A stretch of 64,000 nt of DNA. Origin: Salinarimonas soli. Its GTDB lineage: Bacteria > Pseudomonadota > Alphaproteobacteria > Rhizobiales > Beijerinckiaceae. Below the pieces are notes generated by a model that saw only the letters and a list, made by a program, of their open reading frames with translations, was not told the DNA's origin and made no database searches. The position numbers were made by a program, and so were the translations under genes. Positions 1-7,444 of this stretch are shown here, piece after piece (position 1 is the first letter of the stretch; every line of letters starts with the position of its first letter). The stretch spans positions 53,700-117,699 of the forward strand of contig NZ_VUOA01000009.1 in the NCBI RefSeq assembly GCF_008386575.1, in the 5' to 3' direction.

Positions 1-7
1 CCTGACG

Positions 8-97
8 GGAAGGGTGGCCGAGCGGTTTAAGGCAGCGGTCTTGAAAACCGCCGTGGGGGCAACTCCACCGTGGGTTCGAATCCCACCCCTTCCGCCA
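8..97 (+). tRNA. tRNA-Ser (anticodon UGA)
   Basis: The acceptor stem GGAAGGG (8-14) pairs with CCCTTCC (87-93), followed by discriminator G94 and an encoded CCA (95-97). The anticodon loop CTTGAAA (40-46) gives anticodon TGA at 42-44. The long variable arm and total length of about 90 nt are typical of serine tRNAs. The T-arm loop TTCGAAT is intact. The last 14 bases are repeated at 37391-37404, so this gene is the integration site of the island that follows. The gene stays complete because the element supplies the 3' end. Confidence 0.97.
84..97 (+). repeat. Left attachment-site repeat in the tRNA-Ser 3' end
   Basis: The 14-bp sequence caccccttccgcca is the last part of the tRNA-Ser gene including CCA. 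It is repeated exactly at 37391-37404 in the same orientation. P4-type integrases usually cross over in the 3' end of tRNA genes, and the distal copy sits next to such an integrase. Confidence 0.85.
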
Positions 98-154
98 ACT
101 TACCAGTGTAAGTCGTTGGCAAATCTGATGGATTTTCAACGACTGGTTTGATCG

Positions 155-188
155 CCCTAACAATCACCCTAACACTTGCTCGTTAGGG
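155..188 (+). other. Candidate integrase arm-type sites (left)
   Basis: CCCTAAC occurs at 155-161 and again at 167-173, with an inverted copy GTTAGGG at 182-188. The unit 155-173 (CCCTAACAATCACCCTAAC) matches 16 of 19 positions with 37253-37271 near the integrase. In the circular form of the element these two groups would lie on either side of the attachment core, as arm-type integrase sites do in lambda-like systems. The binding role is inferred. Confidence 0.5.
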
Positions 189-367
189 GCTTCGCCGGGG
201 TGGTGCGCAGCCCTGAACAGGCGCGGCGGTTCACTTCAGCCCCCTCCCCTGGCTAGGTGTTGCCATCATGGCATCCGAAAGACGCTTTGCGCGTTAGTGT
301 TGCAGCGCCACAACCCGAATCATCTCAGGGTCTGATTAGGGTCCTCTCAATGAGCTTGGGGGCACCA

Positions 368-847
368 ATGAGAACCATTGTCGTTGTGGCGTTGATCGCA
401 GGAGCTTTGGGCGGCTGTGCGGGGGCCTCAGCCACTCGCACATCAGCCAACACGATGTTGATCGACGCCGGCGCAGCGCCAGCTTGCGGTTCACAAGGCG
501 CGGCTCGGGTCGCGGCGAAAACCGCTGCCATCGAGACAATTCGCGCTGGCTATGACCGCTACATCATCGCCGGCGGCGCAGCTCAGAATAATGTGTCGGT
601 CTCTCAGATGCCCGGCAGCTACCAGACGGCCGGCACCATGAACTATGGGCGCGGCTACGGCAGCTACAATGCCACGACCACCTATGTTCCCGGCCCTACG
701 ATCGTAGCCGGGTCACATGATCGCCAGCTCTCGGTCGTCATGTTCCGTGAAGGCGAGCCGGGCGCGGAACAGGCTATTGATGCGAAGTCAGCTCTTGGAC
801 CCGAGTGGCAGGACCTCGTGAAGTCCGGCGTTCGCACCTGCCTTTGA
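368..847 (+). CDS. Predicted lipoprotein
   Basis: A 159-residue protein of unknown function. It begins with a short signal peptide ending in a lipobox (LGGC, then AGA), so it should be lipidated on the cysteine near residue 17 and anchored in a membrane. The mature part is rich in Gly, Tyr and Ser, with a stretch around MNYGRGYGSYN, and the C-terminus carries a lone Cys. The ATG at 368 was preferred over upstream starts because it places the signal peptide at the N-terminus and has a G-rich stretch before it. It is the first gene inside the island; the nearest downstream gene is on the opposite strand. No catalytic motif is visible. Confidence 0.7.
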   Translation: MRTIVVVALIAGALGGCAGASATRTSANTMLIDAGAAPACGSQGAARVAAKTAAIETIRAGYDRYIIAGGAAQNNVSVSQMPGSYQTAGTMNYGRGYGSYNATTTYVPGPTIVAGSHDRQLSVVMFREGEPGAEQAIDAKSALGPEWQDLVKSGVRTCL

Positions 848-855
848 TTGGGTGC

Positions 856-875
856 GGCTAGCTCGGCACCTAGCC
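856..875 (+). terminator. Hairpin after the lipoprotein gene
   Basis: GGCTAG (856-861) pairs with CTAGCC (870-875) across an 8-nt loop, beginning 9 nt after the stop codon. There is no T-tract, so termination is plausible but weakly supported. Confidence 0.3.
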
Positions 876-1089
876 AAGGGGAGGCCACCACGGCCCGTCC
901 TCGGCCGCACCTTGCTATTGTTTCGCATCAAAAACTGCGGGACCGCCGGAAGGTATGACCATGACGGTTATACCCTAGGGGATATGCAGGCCGGGGTATG
1001 GCCATCATGGCTATGCAGGCGCTCCTGAACAAGGCTGCCAACCGGGCGGATAACGACGCCGCGCGGAGAACTTTCTTGGAAGGCGCGGA

Positions 1090-1773
1090 TCAGATCAGTA
1101 ACCAGCGGAAGACGCGCGAGATGAAGGCGCGGCCATCCCGCTCCACGGGGTCGGCGTGCGCCATCACGACCTTCTCGGCTGGCCAGGCAAGAATGCGCCT
1201 GAGCGAGTCGCGAGCGGCAGGCCGATCAACGAAGGCGAGGCGGAACTTTCGCGGGACCTCTGGCTCAGGGGCGGCCATCAGGTCGAGCCGAGCAACCAGA
1301 GCTCGCCACCCGATGAACCAGCCAGGCTTAAAGTGCTGGATCAGGTCGGTGAACAGCACGGTTCGGCTCGCACGGTGGAAGAACACCACCTCCGTGGCGA
1401 TAAGGTTTGGAACGTGGACCTGATCAAGGTCGCCGGCCCACGCGGCGTCGGGCGCATCGCCCAGGTCGATGTCGAACCTCAGGTCCTTGCGCCGCCGCGG
1501 CAGCCCCGGCGGGGCGTAGAGCTTCGCGGTCGGATAGGCGCGCTGCCAGTCAGCAAGAAACAGGTGGTGGTGTGCGTTGGGCGCGATCAGGTGGCGCACC
1601 TCCCCGAGCGCATCGACCGCTTCCCGAAGCCGTTCCGAGAGCGCCACGGGCGACCAGATGAACAGCCCGCCGTCCATCAGCCGGATGACCGCCATGCGGG
1701 TCGGGTAGCGGAAACCCGCGACGTCCACAACGGGGCCGTCAGCTAGCCAGATGTTGTCAGCAAATGTCAGCAT
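1090..1773 (-). CDS. DUF4336 family protein
   Basis: A 227-residue protein matching the DUF4336 pattern: N-terminal LTFADNIWLADGPVV, then RMAVIRLMDGGLFIWSPV, then a His-rich stretch (LIAPNAHHHLF) and a C-terminal MAHADPV. The family is thought to have a metallo-beta-lactamase-like fold; the exact reaction is not established. The HHH stretch near residue 68 would be the likely metal-binding region. It stands alone on the minus strand, with the small gene at 1823-2005 just upstream. Full-length for the family; nothing looks broken. Confidence 0.8.
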   Translation of the reverse strand: MLTFADNIWLADGPVVDVAGFRYPTRMAVIRLMDGGLFIWSPVALSERLREAVDALGEVRHLIAPNAHHHLFLADWQRAYPTAKLYAPPGLPRRRKDLRFDIDLGDAPDAAWAGDLDQVHVPNLIATEVVFFHRASRTVLFTDLIQHFKPGWFIGWRALVARLDLMAAPEPEVPRKFRLAFVDRPAARDSLRRILAWPAEKVVMAHADPVERDGRAFISRVFRWLLI

Positions 1774-1822
1774 TGCAATGACCAGGGGTACACCGAGAGC
1801 GAGCGGTGGCCAAATGATTCCT

Positions 1823-2005
1823 TCAAGGCGCGCCCACGGCCGTGCCGGGGCGGCCCTCGCCGTCGGTCGAGCCGTCGAAGAATGACTTCCGCTGGGTCGG
1901 GCTCATGGCGAGCACGGCCGCGACCTCGCATTCGTGGCGCCATTCTTCGGACCAGGTGGAGACCTCGCGGCCGGCGAGGTGGGAATAAGCGGTAGGGTGG
2001 TTCAT
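1823..2005 (-). CDS. Small conserved protein with WSEEWRHECE motif
   Basis: A 60-residue protein whose core reads HLAGREVSTWSEEWRHECE and continues AVLAMSPTQRKSFF. A second copy of this core is encoded at about 11996-12253, with most residues identical over roughly 40 positions. Small proteins of this kind are common in Methylobacteriaceae islands, and the family may be DUF7696, but that label is from memory. This copy has a short tail (GEGRPGTAVGAP) where the other has about 40 further residues, so it may be truncated at the C-terminus. Function unknown. Confidence 0.6.
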   Translation of the reverse strand: MNHPTAYSHLAGREVSTWSEEWRHECEVAAVLAMSPTQRKSFFDGSTDGEGRPGTAVGAP

Positions 2006-2248
2006 GCCCCAGAGCTAGGGCGGTCCATGCGCCAGGGCTATCGCGCCGCTGCAACAGATCCCCTCCATTCCGTGGAGGGGTGCACCATGCGGGACACTCC
2101 TCCCTCGCATTTCCGTCGCTAAAAAAAATAGCGGGACAGCGGGGATCCGGTGCCCTGCCGTTCGAGGAAGGCCATGGGTAGCGTCCGTTCAGCCGGAACG
2201 TGACGAGTGGGCGTTGATTGCCTATGTTGAGCCAGAGGTGCCGATCCG

Positions 2249-2779
2249 ATGATTGCCGACCCGACGCTCATTGAGCTCATGAAACATCTCGCATGGACGC
2301 CGCCGGCGATCGTACGAGAAGCGGGCGATATGAATTTCGCGAGCGAGGCCGCGTCATACGAACGGCAAATCGCTGAGAGCGAGAAGGAGCTTCAGATCTG
2401 GATCGACACCGGTCGCCGGATCCGCGAAAGCCTCTGGAACATGGGTTTCGAAAGCTCTGACCGGGCCTCAACGGTGGAGTTCCTTACTAGCCTGATCGAC
2501 ACATTCGAGAAAGGCCGGAAGGCGGAATTCAGGTTACTTGAGCGCCTTCAAAAGCGAATGAGGCGCGTCGAGAAGACCTTCCCGCCTGCACTCCGCCCGC
2601 GTGTTAAAGCGCAGCACGACAGGATGTTCTCAATTGGGCGCCGCTTCTATGAGGAGGGGCTGGATTACGCTGCCTTCCTCAGGGCGGCACGAGCAGAGTT
2701 CGATCCGGCGTCGCGTAGTGGACCTACGTTCGACAACCCCGACGACCTCGAGCGGTATCTGACCCAAGCCATCGCATGA
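2249..2779 (+). CDS. Unknown helical protein, candidate antitoxin
   Basis: A 176-residue, highly charged, mostly helical protein with no motif I recognise. A good ribosome binding site (GAGGTG) lies 8 nt before the ATG. Its stop overlaps the start of the RelE/ParE-like gene by an ATGA junction (2776-2779). That is the usual arrangement of antitoxin followed by toxin. It is much longer than typical antitoxins, and no ribbon-helix-helix or HTH segment is obvious. It could instead be an accessory protein or a new antitoxin type. Confidence 0.6.
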   Translation: MIADPTLIELMKHLAWTPPAIVREAGDMNFASEAASYERQIAESEKELQIWIDTGRRIRESLWNMGFESSDRASTVEFLTSLIDTFEKGRKAEFRLLERLQKRMRRVEKTFPPALRPRVKAQHDRMFSIGRRFYEEGLDYAAFLRAARAEFDPASRSGPTFDNPDDLERYLTQAIA

Positions 2780-3051
2780 AGGTCCGTCTAACCCCTGCGG
2801 ACACATTTACGAAGGCGCTGAAACGTCTGCCCCCGGATAGGCAGAAGGCCGCGATCCGAGCGCTTACGAAGTTTCAAACAGAGCCGGCCCTCCCGAGTTT
2901 AGACTTCCGGCCGCTGGCGGGGGCGCCTGGGTACTTCATTATTGATCCACAAGCAGGGGACCGGATCATCCTGCGGAAAGAGGCAGCCGACTTGTACGTA
3001 GCCGTCGACGTCGGGCCGCATGATAATGTCTACAGGCGTTGGGGCAGATAG
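2776..3051 (+). CDS. RelE/ParE-fold toxin-like protein
   Basis: A 91-residue protein with features of the RelE/ParE superfamily: an early helical part (FTKALKRLPPDRQKAAIRAL), a central strand region (PGYFIIDPQAGDRIIL), and the typical ending VAVDVGPHDNVYRRWGR. In RelE-like toxins this C-terminal His/Tyr/Arg-rich strand contributes to mRNA cleavage on the ribosome; in ParE-like members the target is gyrase. Which applies here cannot be told by eye. It is translationally coupled to 2249-2779, which is the likely partner. Length is normal for the family. Confidence 0.72.
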   Translation: MKVRLTPADTFTKALKRLPPDRQKAAIRALTKFQTEPALPSLDFRPLAGAPGYFIIDPQAGDRIILRKEAADLYVAVDVGPHDNVYRRWGR

Positions 3052-3165
3052 GCCCCCTTCGCGCGGCCCTTTCCCTGGGCTCAGCAGATTGGCTTTCTGT
3101 CATCTCGCTCGTGAATGATCGGAGTCTGGTGTGGGCGGCGGAGGCGACGCAGCGAGGCTCTAGAC

Positions 3166-3279
3166 TCAAACCACGCGCAGCAATCCATCATCAAACGCCA
3201 GGGCGAACACACCCACCACGCGCCCGACCAGCTTCTCGGACAGGCGCTCGGGCATGAGGAGGTCTTCGCTCGTCACCAT
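3166..3279 (-). pseudogene. Remnant of an S24-like protein C-terminus
   Basis: This 37-residue reading frame (MVTSEDLLMPERLSEKLVGR onward) matches the C-terminal end of the protein at 18255-18710, which has VTSEGPFRPERLSEKLVGR followed by VAGIFAPAF. A stop codon lies upstream in the same frame and nothing resembling the first 110 residues of the parent remains. It is therefore a fragment of a second copy, probably from an older or neighbouring element in the same site. Confidence 0.65.
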
Positions 3280-3362
3280 GGGTCGGCGCGAGGCACGGGT
3301 GCCGCCAGGGTTTCACAGACGCCCCACACGGGGAGATCTAAACGGCTGGCACATGCACCATC

Positions 3363-3391
3363 CACCTGTATTTCACCTGTATTTTCAGGTG
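3363..3391. repeat. Direct-plus-inverted repeat with hairpin, copy 1
   Basis: CACCTGTATTT is repeated in tandem (3363-3373, 3374-3384), and the second unit forms an inverted repeat CACCTG (3374-3379) with CAGGTG (3386-3391) around a 6-nt loop. A second element with the same layout but a different stem sequence lies at 21529-21557. The surrounding 3280-3582 stretch otherwise shows no gene. Confidence 0.5.
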
Positions 3392-3582
3392 AGCGCGCGG
3401 TCGGGGGCACGTCGCGCTGACATGCTTCCCCCCTGCGAAACTACTAAGTGTGGGAGGCTGGCGACGGGCATCGATAGAAGCGCTTGCCGCGATCTCTCGC
3501 ACCTAACGAGCGCTCCCCAAGTGGCTCTCGGAAGCGTGTCGTGCTAATCGAAGAACGGAAGGTCACCCGCGAGGGTATCCGT

Positions 3583-3741
3583 ATGCTCTGGATCGCTCTT
3601 GGGCTCAGCCTGTTCATATGGGGCGCTTGGATGGGTGTCCGCCGCGGCACGGACTGGGACAGACGTTATGGCTCAGCGATCTGGGTCGTTGCCGTCGTGC
3701 TCGTCTATCTCGGGGTCACCTCGACTGACCAATGGTTCTAG
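3583..3741 (+). CDS. Small two-helix membrane protein
   Basis: A 52-residue protein with two hydrophobic segments, LWIALGLSLFIWGAWMG and SAIWVVAVVLVYLGV, separated by a charged loop. The ATG at 3583 follows GAGGG and gives a clean membrane protein, whereas the longer upstream reading has no hydrophobic logic. Its stop codon overlaps the stop of the convergent gene 3738-5252 in a shared CTAG. Function unknown. Confidence 0.5.
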   Translation: MLWIALGLSLFIWGAWMGVRRGTDWDRRYGSAIWVVAVVLVYLGVTSTDQWF

Positions 3742-5252
3742 GCATTGCCCGCCTGACGAGCGTCGAAGCGGAACTTCCCGACGAAAATGCGAAGCGGCTC
3801 GTGCGCTCGAAAAGAAAGCCAAGCCACCGCCGCGACGAACTGTGAACCGAAGAAGCTCCACCCCTCCAGAGCAAAACCGCCCACGCAGAAGATCAAGAAC
3901 ACTGCCAGAGTGAGCAGGCGCACCGGGCCGGGCCAGTGGTGACCGACATAGCGGTAGTTCAGATAGGGGACCCATCGGACCAGAGCGTGAGCGAGCAGCA
4001 GCTGCACACCGAGGAGGTTCAAGGGCACAAGCACGCCATAGCCGACGGTGCGAAATATCTGGAGCACAGGATACAGATACGTCCGTGGCTGCGTAGCAAC
4101 CCTGTTGTAGACCCAGTATGCGGCCCGCGACGCCAGCAGGTATGCGCTCCAGATGGCGAATGCAGCCATGAAGGCGAGTGGCACGCTCTCAATATCGGAC
4201 ACGAGCGGCAGGGCTGATCTGTTCTCGACGATGAGGAGCAGGATCGCCGGCGCGGAGGCGAGCAGGGCCGTCAGCCAGGCCATGCCAGCATGCATGCGCT
4301 TGCCCTGCTCAGCCGCCGTCGGAGGTAGGTTCGGTTTCGCCTCGTACTTGGTCGAGACAAGATCGTTCTCGGCATAGCCGATCTCGTACACAAGCCAGAA
4401 GCAAAGATGGAGGATGAGAAGGCTGATCGCGCCAGGTAGCGGGTGCGGCATGAGCCAGGCCGACGCGATGCACAGCAGCGCCACGTCTTCGAGCACGACA
4501 TGGCGCAGGATGTAGCGCTGGCCTGCCCGCTTGCCGAGTTCCGTATAGGCGAAGGGGAGGTATGAGTGGGAGAAGGCCGGTTTGAAGCGAGCCTCTGGCC
4601 ATCGGATCAGAAACGGCTGGGCGCAAGCTGAAAGGAGAGGAGCATCTTCCTCGCTGTTCGTGATGACGATGGCACGGCTGATGCGCTCGGGTCCGACCGA
4701 CGCCTGGGTGGCGTTGAACTTGCCGCCATCCCGGGCGCGCTGCACGGACCAGAGCCGGTCACAGGCGCCCAACCGTGCTGTTGGCAGGATCCTCCGCAAC
4801 AGCGGATTGACGAGGCGGTCGAAGCCGAGCGTCACAACCTGGATGTCGAGATCGGCTCTCGTCGCAAGCGCCGCAACGAGCGTCCGGTTCGCCAAGGCAG
4901 CAGCACGCGTCCGGGCCGCGGAGCGCCAAAGCAGCAAGCTCCAGGGCAATAGGATGCTGGTCGTTGCGACGCGGATCCAATCGCGGTGGAGACGGCGCTT
5001 GTCGGCGCCGTGCATCATGAGCCATGGCCGGAGCAGGTCGATGATCCCGAGGATGAGCACGGCAAGAAGGCGCGGGCGCAGTGCCCTGAGGTACTCCTCT
5101 GTGGAGTTGCGCAGCCATAGGGTCTCATCGAAATTGACCAGGACCAGCGTCCCGGGCTCCGCTTGCGCCACGGCAGCCCTCACGGCGTCCTCGGGTCGAA
5201 CCTCGCTCGACGGTGGACCGATCTCTCGGGAGAGGCTGGTTTGCATACTCAC
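3738..5252 (-). CDS. Polytopic membrane protein with degenerate HAD-like domain
   Basis: A 504-residue protein. The first 220 residues look like a HAD phosphatase-type domain. Motif I reads VNFDETL (residues 39-45), where the nucleophile Asp is replaced by Asn40. A motif-IV-like segment reads ITNSEEDAPLL with Asn199 in place of Asp. A hydrophobic hairpin sits at about 62-108, and at least five further membrane segments follow from about 255 to 482. Some HAD domains are fused to UbiA-like prenyltransferases, and ENDLVSTKYEAKPN could be a worn version of the UbiA Asp-rich motif. I would expect no phosphatase activity. It stands alone on the minus strand. Role unknown. Confidence 0.65.
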   Translation of the reverse strand: MSMQTSLSREIGPPSSEVRPEDAVRAAVAQAEPGTLVLVNFDETLWLRNSTEEYLRALRPRLLAVLILGIIDLLRPWLMMHGADKRRLHRDWIRVATTSILLPWSLLLWRSAARTRAAALANRTLVAALATRADLDIQVVTLGFDRLVNPLLRRILPTARLGACDRLWSVQRARDGGKFNATQASVGPERISRAIVITNSEEDAPLLSACAQPFLIRWPEARFKPAFSHSYLPFAYTELGKRAGQRYILRHVVLEDVALLCIASAWLMPHPLPGAISLLILHLCFWLVYEIGYAENDLVSTKYEAKPNLPPTAAEQGKRMHAGMAWLTALLASAPAILLLIVENRSALPLVSDIESVPLAFMAAFAIWSAYLLASRAAYWVYNRVATQPRTYLYPVLQIFRTVGYGVLVPLNLLGVQLLLAHALVRWVPYLNYRYVGHHWPGPVRLLTLAVFLIFCVGGFALEGWSFFGSQFVAAVAWLSFRAHEPLRIFVGKFRFDARQAGNA

Positions 5253-5510
5253 GTCCTAAGCTACAGAAAATCGTTGAAGCCGTGGGTCTAGGCCGGAATC
5301 AGCTTGTCCGCTTATGACATGCGTCTGCGTCATTCCGATGATGGATGACCAGCGAGCACATGGGCAGAGACTTTTTTGGGGCCAAGCGGCCGATGATGTG
5401 TGGAGATCGGATGAAAGAACGCTCTAGACGCCTCGATGGCGCTCCGACCTATCCAGCGCCAGGCCTCCCCCTACTATGGTTGTGATCTGATCCTATGGGC
5501 GGCCCTGGCC

Positions 5511-5747
5511 TCAATCAGCCTCGTTGCGCCCTTCGACCAGAATGCCGATCAGCCTCAGGAGCGCCTGCTGCTCCGGCGTATGGCCTGAGCGCGCAAGGAA
5601 CGCTGCTACCTCGATGTGGGCCCTCCCGCCGCCAGACGCGGCGTTTGGAACATGCAGAACGTAGACCTGATGAGACGTGAGTTGGCGGGCGAGGTACCAC
5701 CGGTCACCGTTCGGGCTGGCGTAAAGCTCTCGCGACTCGGTTGCCAT
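5511..5747 (-). CDS. Conserved small protein of unknown function
   Basis: A 78-residue protein starting MATESRELYASPNGDRWYLA and ending PEQQALLRLIGILVEGRNEAD. AAGGAG lies 7 nt before the ATG. The layout (SPNGDRW, then VLHVPNAASGG, then HIEVAAFL and a C-terminal LLRLIG helix) is one I associate with small proteins frequent in Rhizobiales, but I know no assigned function. It has no close same-strand neighbour. Confidence 0.7.
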   Translation of the reverse strand: MATESRELYASPNGDRWYLARQLTSHQVYVLHVPNAASGGGRAHIEVAAFLARSGHTPEQQALLRLIGILVEGRNEAD

Positions 5748-5904
5748 GAACGCGCTCCTTGATGTGCGGGGAGCATATCGGCGGCCGTATGAACGTGCGA
5801 GAGGGTGAACCTCGGTCGGGATACAGACTAAGAGGCCGCACGCTGAACGCGCTCACTTCGCCCCCAGCGGTGTCCACAGGTCGACGTAGTAGGCCCCGCA
5901 CAGG

Positions 5905-6174
5905 TCATAGAGCTCGACGGACTGGCCCTTGGTGCAGCTCGTGGCGAAGGGCTACGGACCGCCCCTCCCCTATTGTTGTCTCGCAACGCCTCCAACGTGC
6001 CGAGCGGGAACGCGACCCATACGTGGTGAGCCCGAACTCGGAAGCCGCCTGCTCCTCAGACGAGACGCGGACATAGCCCACCGCCTTGGACGCGACGACG
6101 GCCCGGGCATCCTCGACCTTGCGGGCTTGGCGCTGGAGTCGCTGAACCTTCTTGAACCCGTTCCGCGTCCTCAC
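5905..6174 (-). pseudogene. Serine recombinase N-terminal fragment
   Basis: Residues about 32-50 read AVGYVRVSSEEQAASEFGLT, the start of a resolvase/invertase catalytic domain with the catalytic Ser in VRVSSEEQ. After GLT the sequence stops resembling a recombinase and runs to a stop, so most of the catalytic domain and the whole DNA-binding part are missing. Its GTG start overlaps the stop of the DUF6173 gene (6171-6548), so it was once coupled to it. Just beyond, on the same strand but in another frame, a short ORF ending at 5853 (ending WTPLGAK) may be a further gene fragment. Confidence 0.7.
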
Positions 6175-6548
6175 TCGGGTTTTCCGTTCACGAGAAAGCC
6201 GACTGTTGCAGGCCTATCTCCTCGCTTCGGTAGGGCCGTGAGGGTGACGCTCAGTTGGCTGTGATGCTGCATCAGCTCGATCGCGTAGCCGTCTGCGTCG
6301 AGGCCCCGGAAGATGAGCATATCCGGATTGGAAAATGACACCTCCTCGACGTAGAAGGCGCCCCCTCCCCCACCTGCGATAATTCCGATGTCGCAGTCGT
6401 CCGACAATTGGAGGCGAAACAGCTTGATCCGCTCCCGTAGGCGGTCAAACAAATACCCTGCCGGGTTCGCCTTCAGGTGCTGAATTTCGGCCATTCGCTC
6501 CATTGAAGCCATGGCGCTCATATTCAGTCGGTCGAGATCTGATGTCAC
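6171..6548 (-). CDS. DUF6173 family protein
   Basis: A 125-residue protein with the DUF6173 layout: NPAGYLFDRLRERIKLFRLQL, then a Gly-rich strand turn, then NPDMLIFRGLDADGYAIELMQHHSQLSVTL and a C-terminal GFLVNGK. The GTG start at 6548 has AGGAG 6 nt upstream. The family is common next to mobile-element genes, and its function is unknown. It overlaps the recombinase fragment downstream by a GTGA junction. Confidence 0.75.
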   Translation of the reverse strand: MTSDLDRLNMSAMASMERMAEIQHLKANPAGYLFDRLRERIKLFRLQLSDDCDIGIIAGGGGGAFYVEEVSFSNPDMLIFRGLDADGYAIELMQHHSQLSVTLTALPKRGDRPATVGFLVNGKPE

Positions 6549-6651
6549 CGCTGGCTCCTGACGGGGCTTCCTCCGTCCCTGTAAAACTCACGGGTGAAGC
6601 TATAAACGGGTCTGGGGTAGACTCGATGGGACATCATAGGACGCAGCCCGC

Positions 6652-7047
6652 ATGAAGCGCGACAAGGATCTCATCAGGGCCCTCCTGATCAAGCTGGAGG
6701 ATCTGAACGTCCCGCCGCTCGGGCTGGTCTCGTTCCCCTACGGTGACGAGGAGCTTGCCGTAGAAGGCTACACGGTTGAGCAGGTCCTCTATCACCTCGA
6801 GCTCATTGCCGAAGCTGGGCTCGTTGAAGTTCAGGGGAGCGGGTTTGGTGCGGACGGGACGTTCCTGTTTCGGCGCCTCACCTGGAACGGCCATGAGTTC
6901 CTCGACGCTGTCAGAGACCCCGAGATCTGGCGGGAAACGAAGGGGCGACTTTCCAAGGTTGGGGCTTGGAGCCTCGACGTGGTGGTGGGGGTCGCCAAGG
7001 CCCTTGCCAAGCAGAAGGCGAAGGAGTTGTTGGGGTTGGAGCTGTGA
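6652..7047 (+). CDS. DUF2513 family protein
   Basis: A 131-residue protein starting MKRDKDLIRALLIKLEDL, the hallmark of DUF2513, followed by a winged-helix-like segment (VEQVLYHLELIAEAGLVEV) and the family motif RRLTWNGHEFLDAVRDPEIW. DUF2513 proteins are small, probably DNA-binding, and found in prophages and islands. The C-terminal 30 residues form a helix ending KQKAKELLGLEL. It is transcribed alone on the plus strand. Confidence 0.8.
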   Translation: MKRDKDLIRALLIKLEDLNVPPLGLVSFPYGDEELAVEGYTVEQVLYHLELIAEAGLVEVQGSGFGADGTFLFRRLTWNGHEFLDAVRDPEIWRETKGRLSKVGAWSLDVVVGVAKALAKQKAKELLGLEL

Positions 7048-7414
7048 CCATGGGTGGGTCAAAGCGCGTCCAGCATCTGCGCAGACGGGCCCGGAAATTT
7101 GAGGAGGCCTCAGTCGGCGGCGCCTAGAAATCGAGCGCGGCATGGAGGGTGCGTAACAGCACTACGGCAAGCAGCGCCTGCATCGTTACTTGGCTGCATT
7201 GATTTTCGCTATAACAATCGTTCTGCGCTCGGTGTTGAGGATGTGTAGCGTACTTGGAAAGCGCTTCGCGCCGTGATTGGCAATCGTCTAAAATACCGGG
7301 GAACCAACATCGGCGCGGCGCGTTGATGGGCTGAAGACTTGACAGTAGGCACTGCGGCGCCTATATTGAGCTTGCAGCGCTCGCGCCAGCGCAGGTTGGT
7401 AAGCGGCATTGCCT
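7048..7414. other. Non-coding stretch, nothing recognised
   Basis: About 370 bp between two convergent genes. The longer reading frames have no start signals and no resemblance to known proteins. It is somewhat AT-richer than the neighbours around 7200-7220. Confidence 0.5.
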
Positions 7415-7442
7415 AGGCCCCGGGTTTCGCGACCCGGGGCCT
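7415..7442 (-). terminator. Strong hairpin behind the DUF3800 gene
   Basis: AGGCCCCGGG (7415-7424) pairs perfectly with CCCGGGGCCT (7433-7442) around an 8-nt loop. It begins three bases after the stop of the minus-strand gene 7445-8137 and could also serve the convergent plus strand. No T-tract follows on either side. Confidence 0.55.
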
Positions 7443-7444
7443 CA

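Noticed and set aside
84-97. Possibility that the 14-bp repeat is only part of a second tRNA-Ser gene at the right end
   Set aside because: The 80 bp before 37391 cannot be folded into a tRNA; only the 3' end is present, which fits an attachment site.
1156-1746. Long plus-strand frame of 196 codons
   Set aside because: It lies opposite the DUF4336 gene, has no ribosome binding site and reads as an Arg/Pro-rich shadow of it.
2117-2133. Hairpin CGCTA with an A7 loop and TAGCG
   Set aside because: Only five base pairs around a homopolymer loop and no gene end close by.
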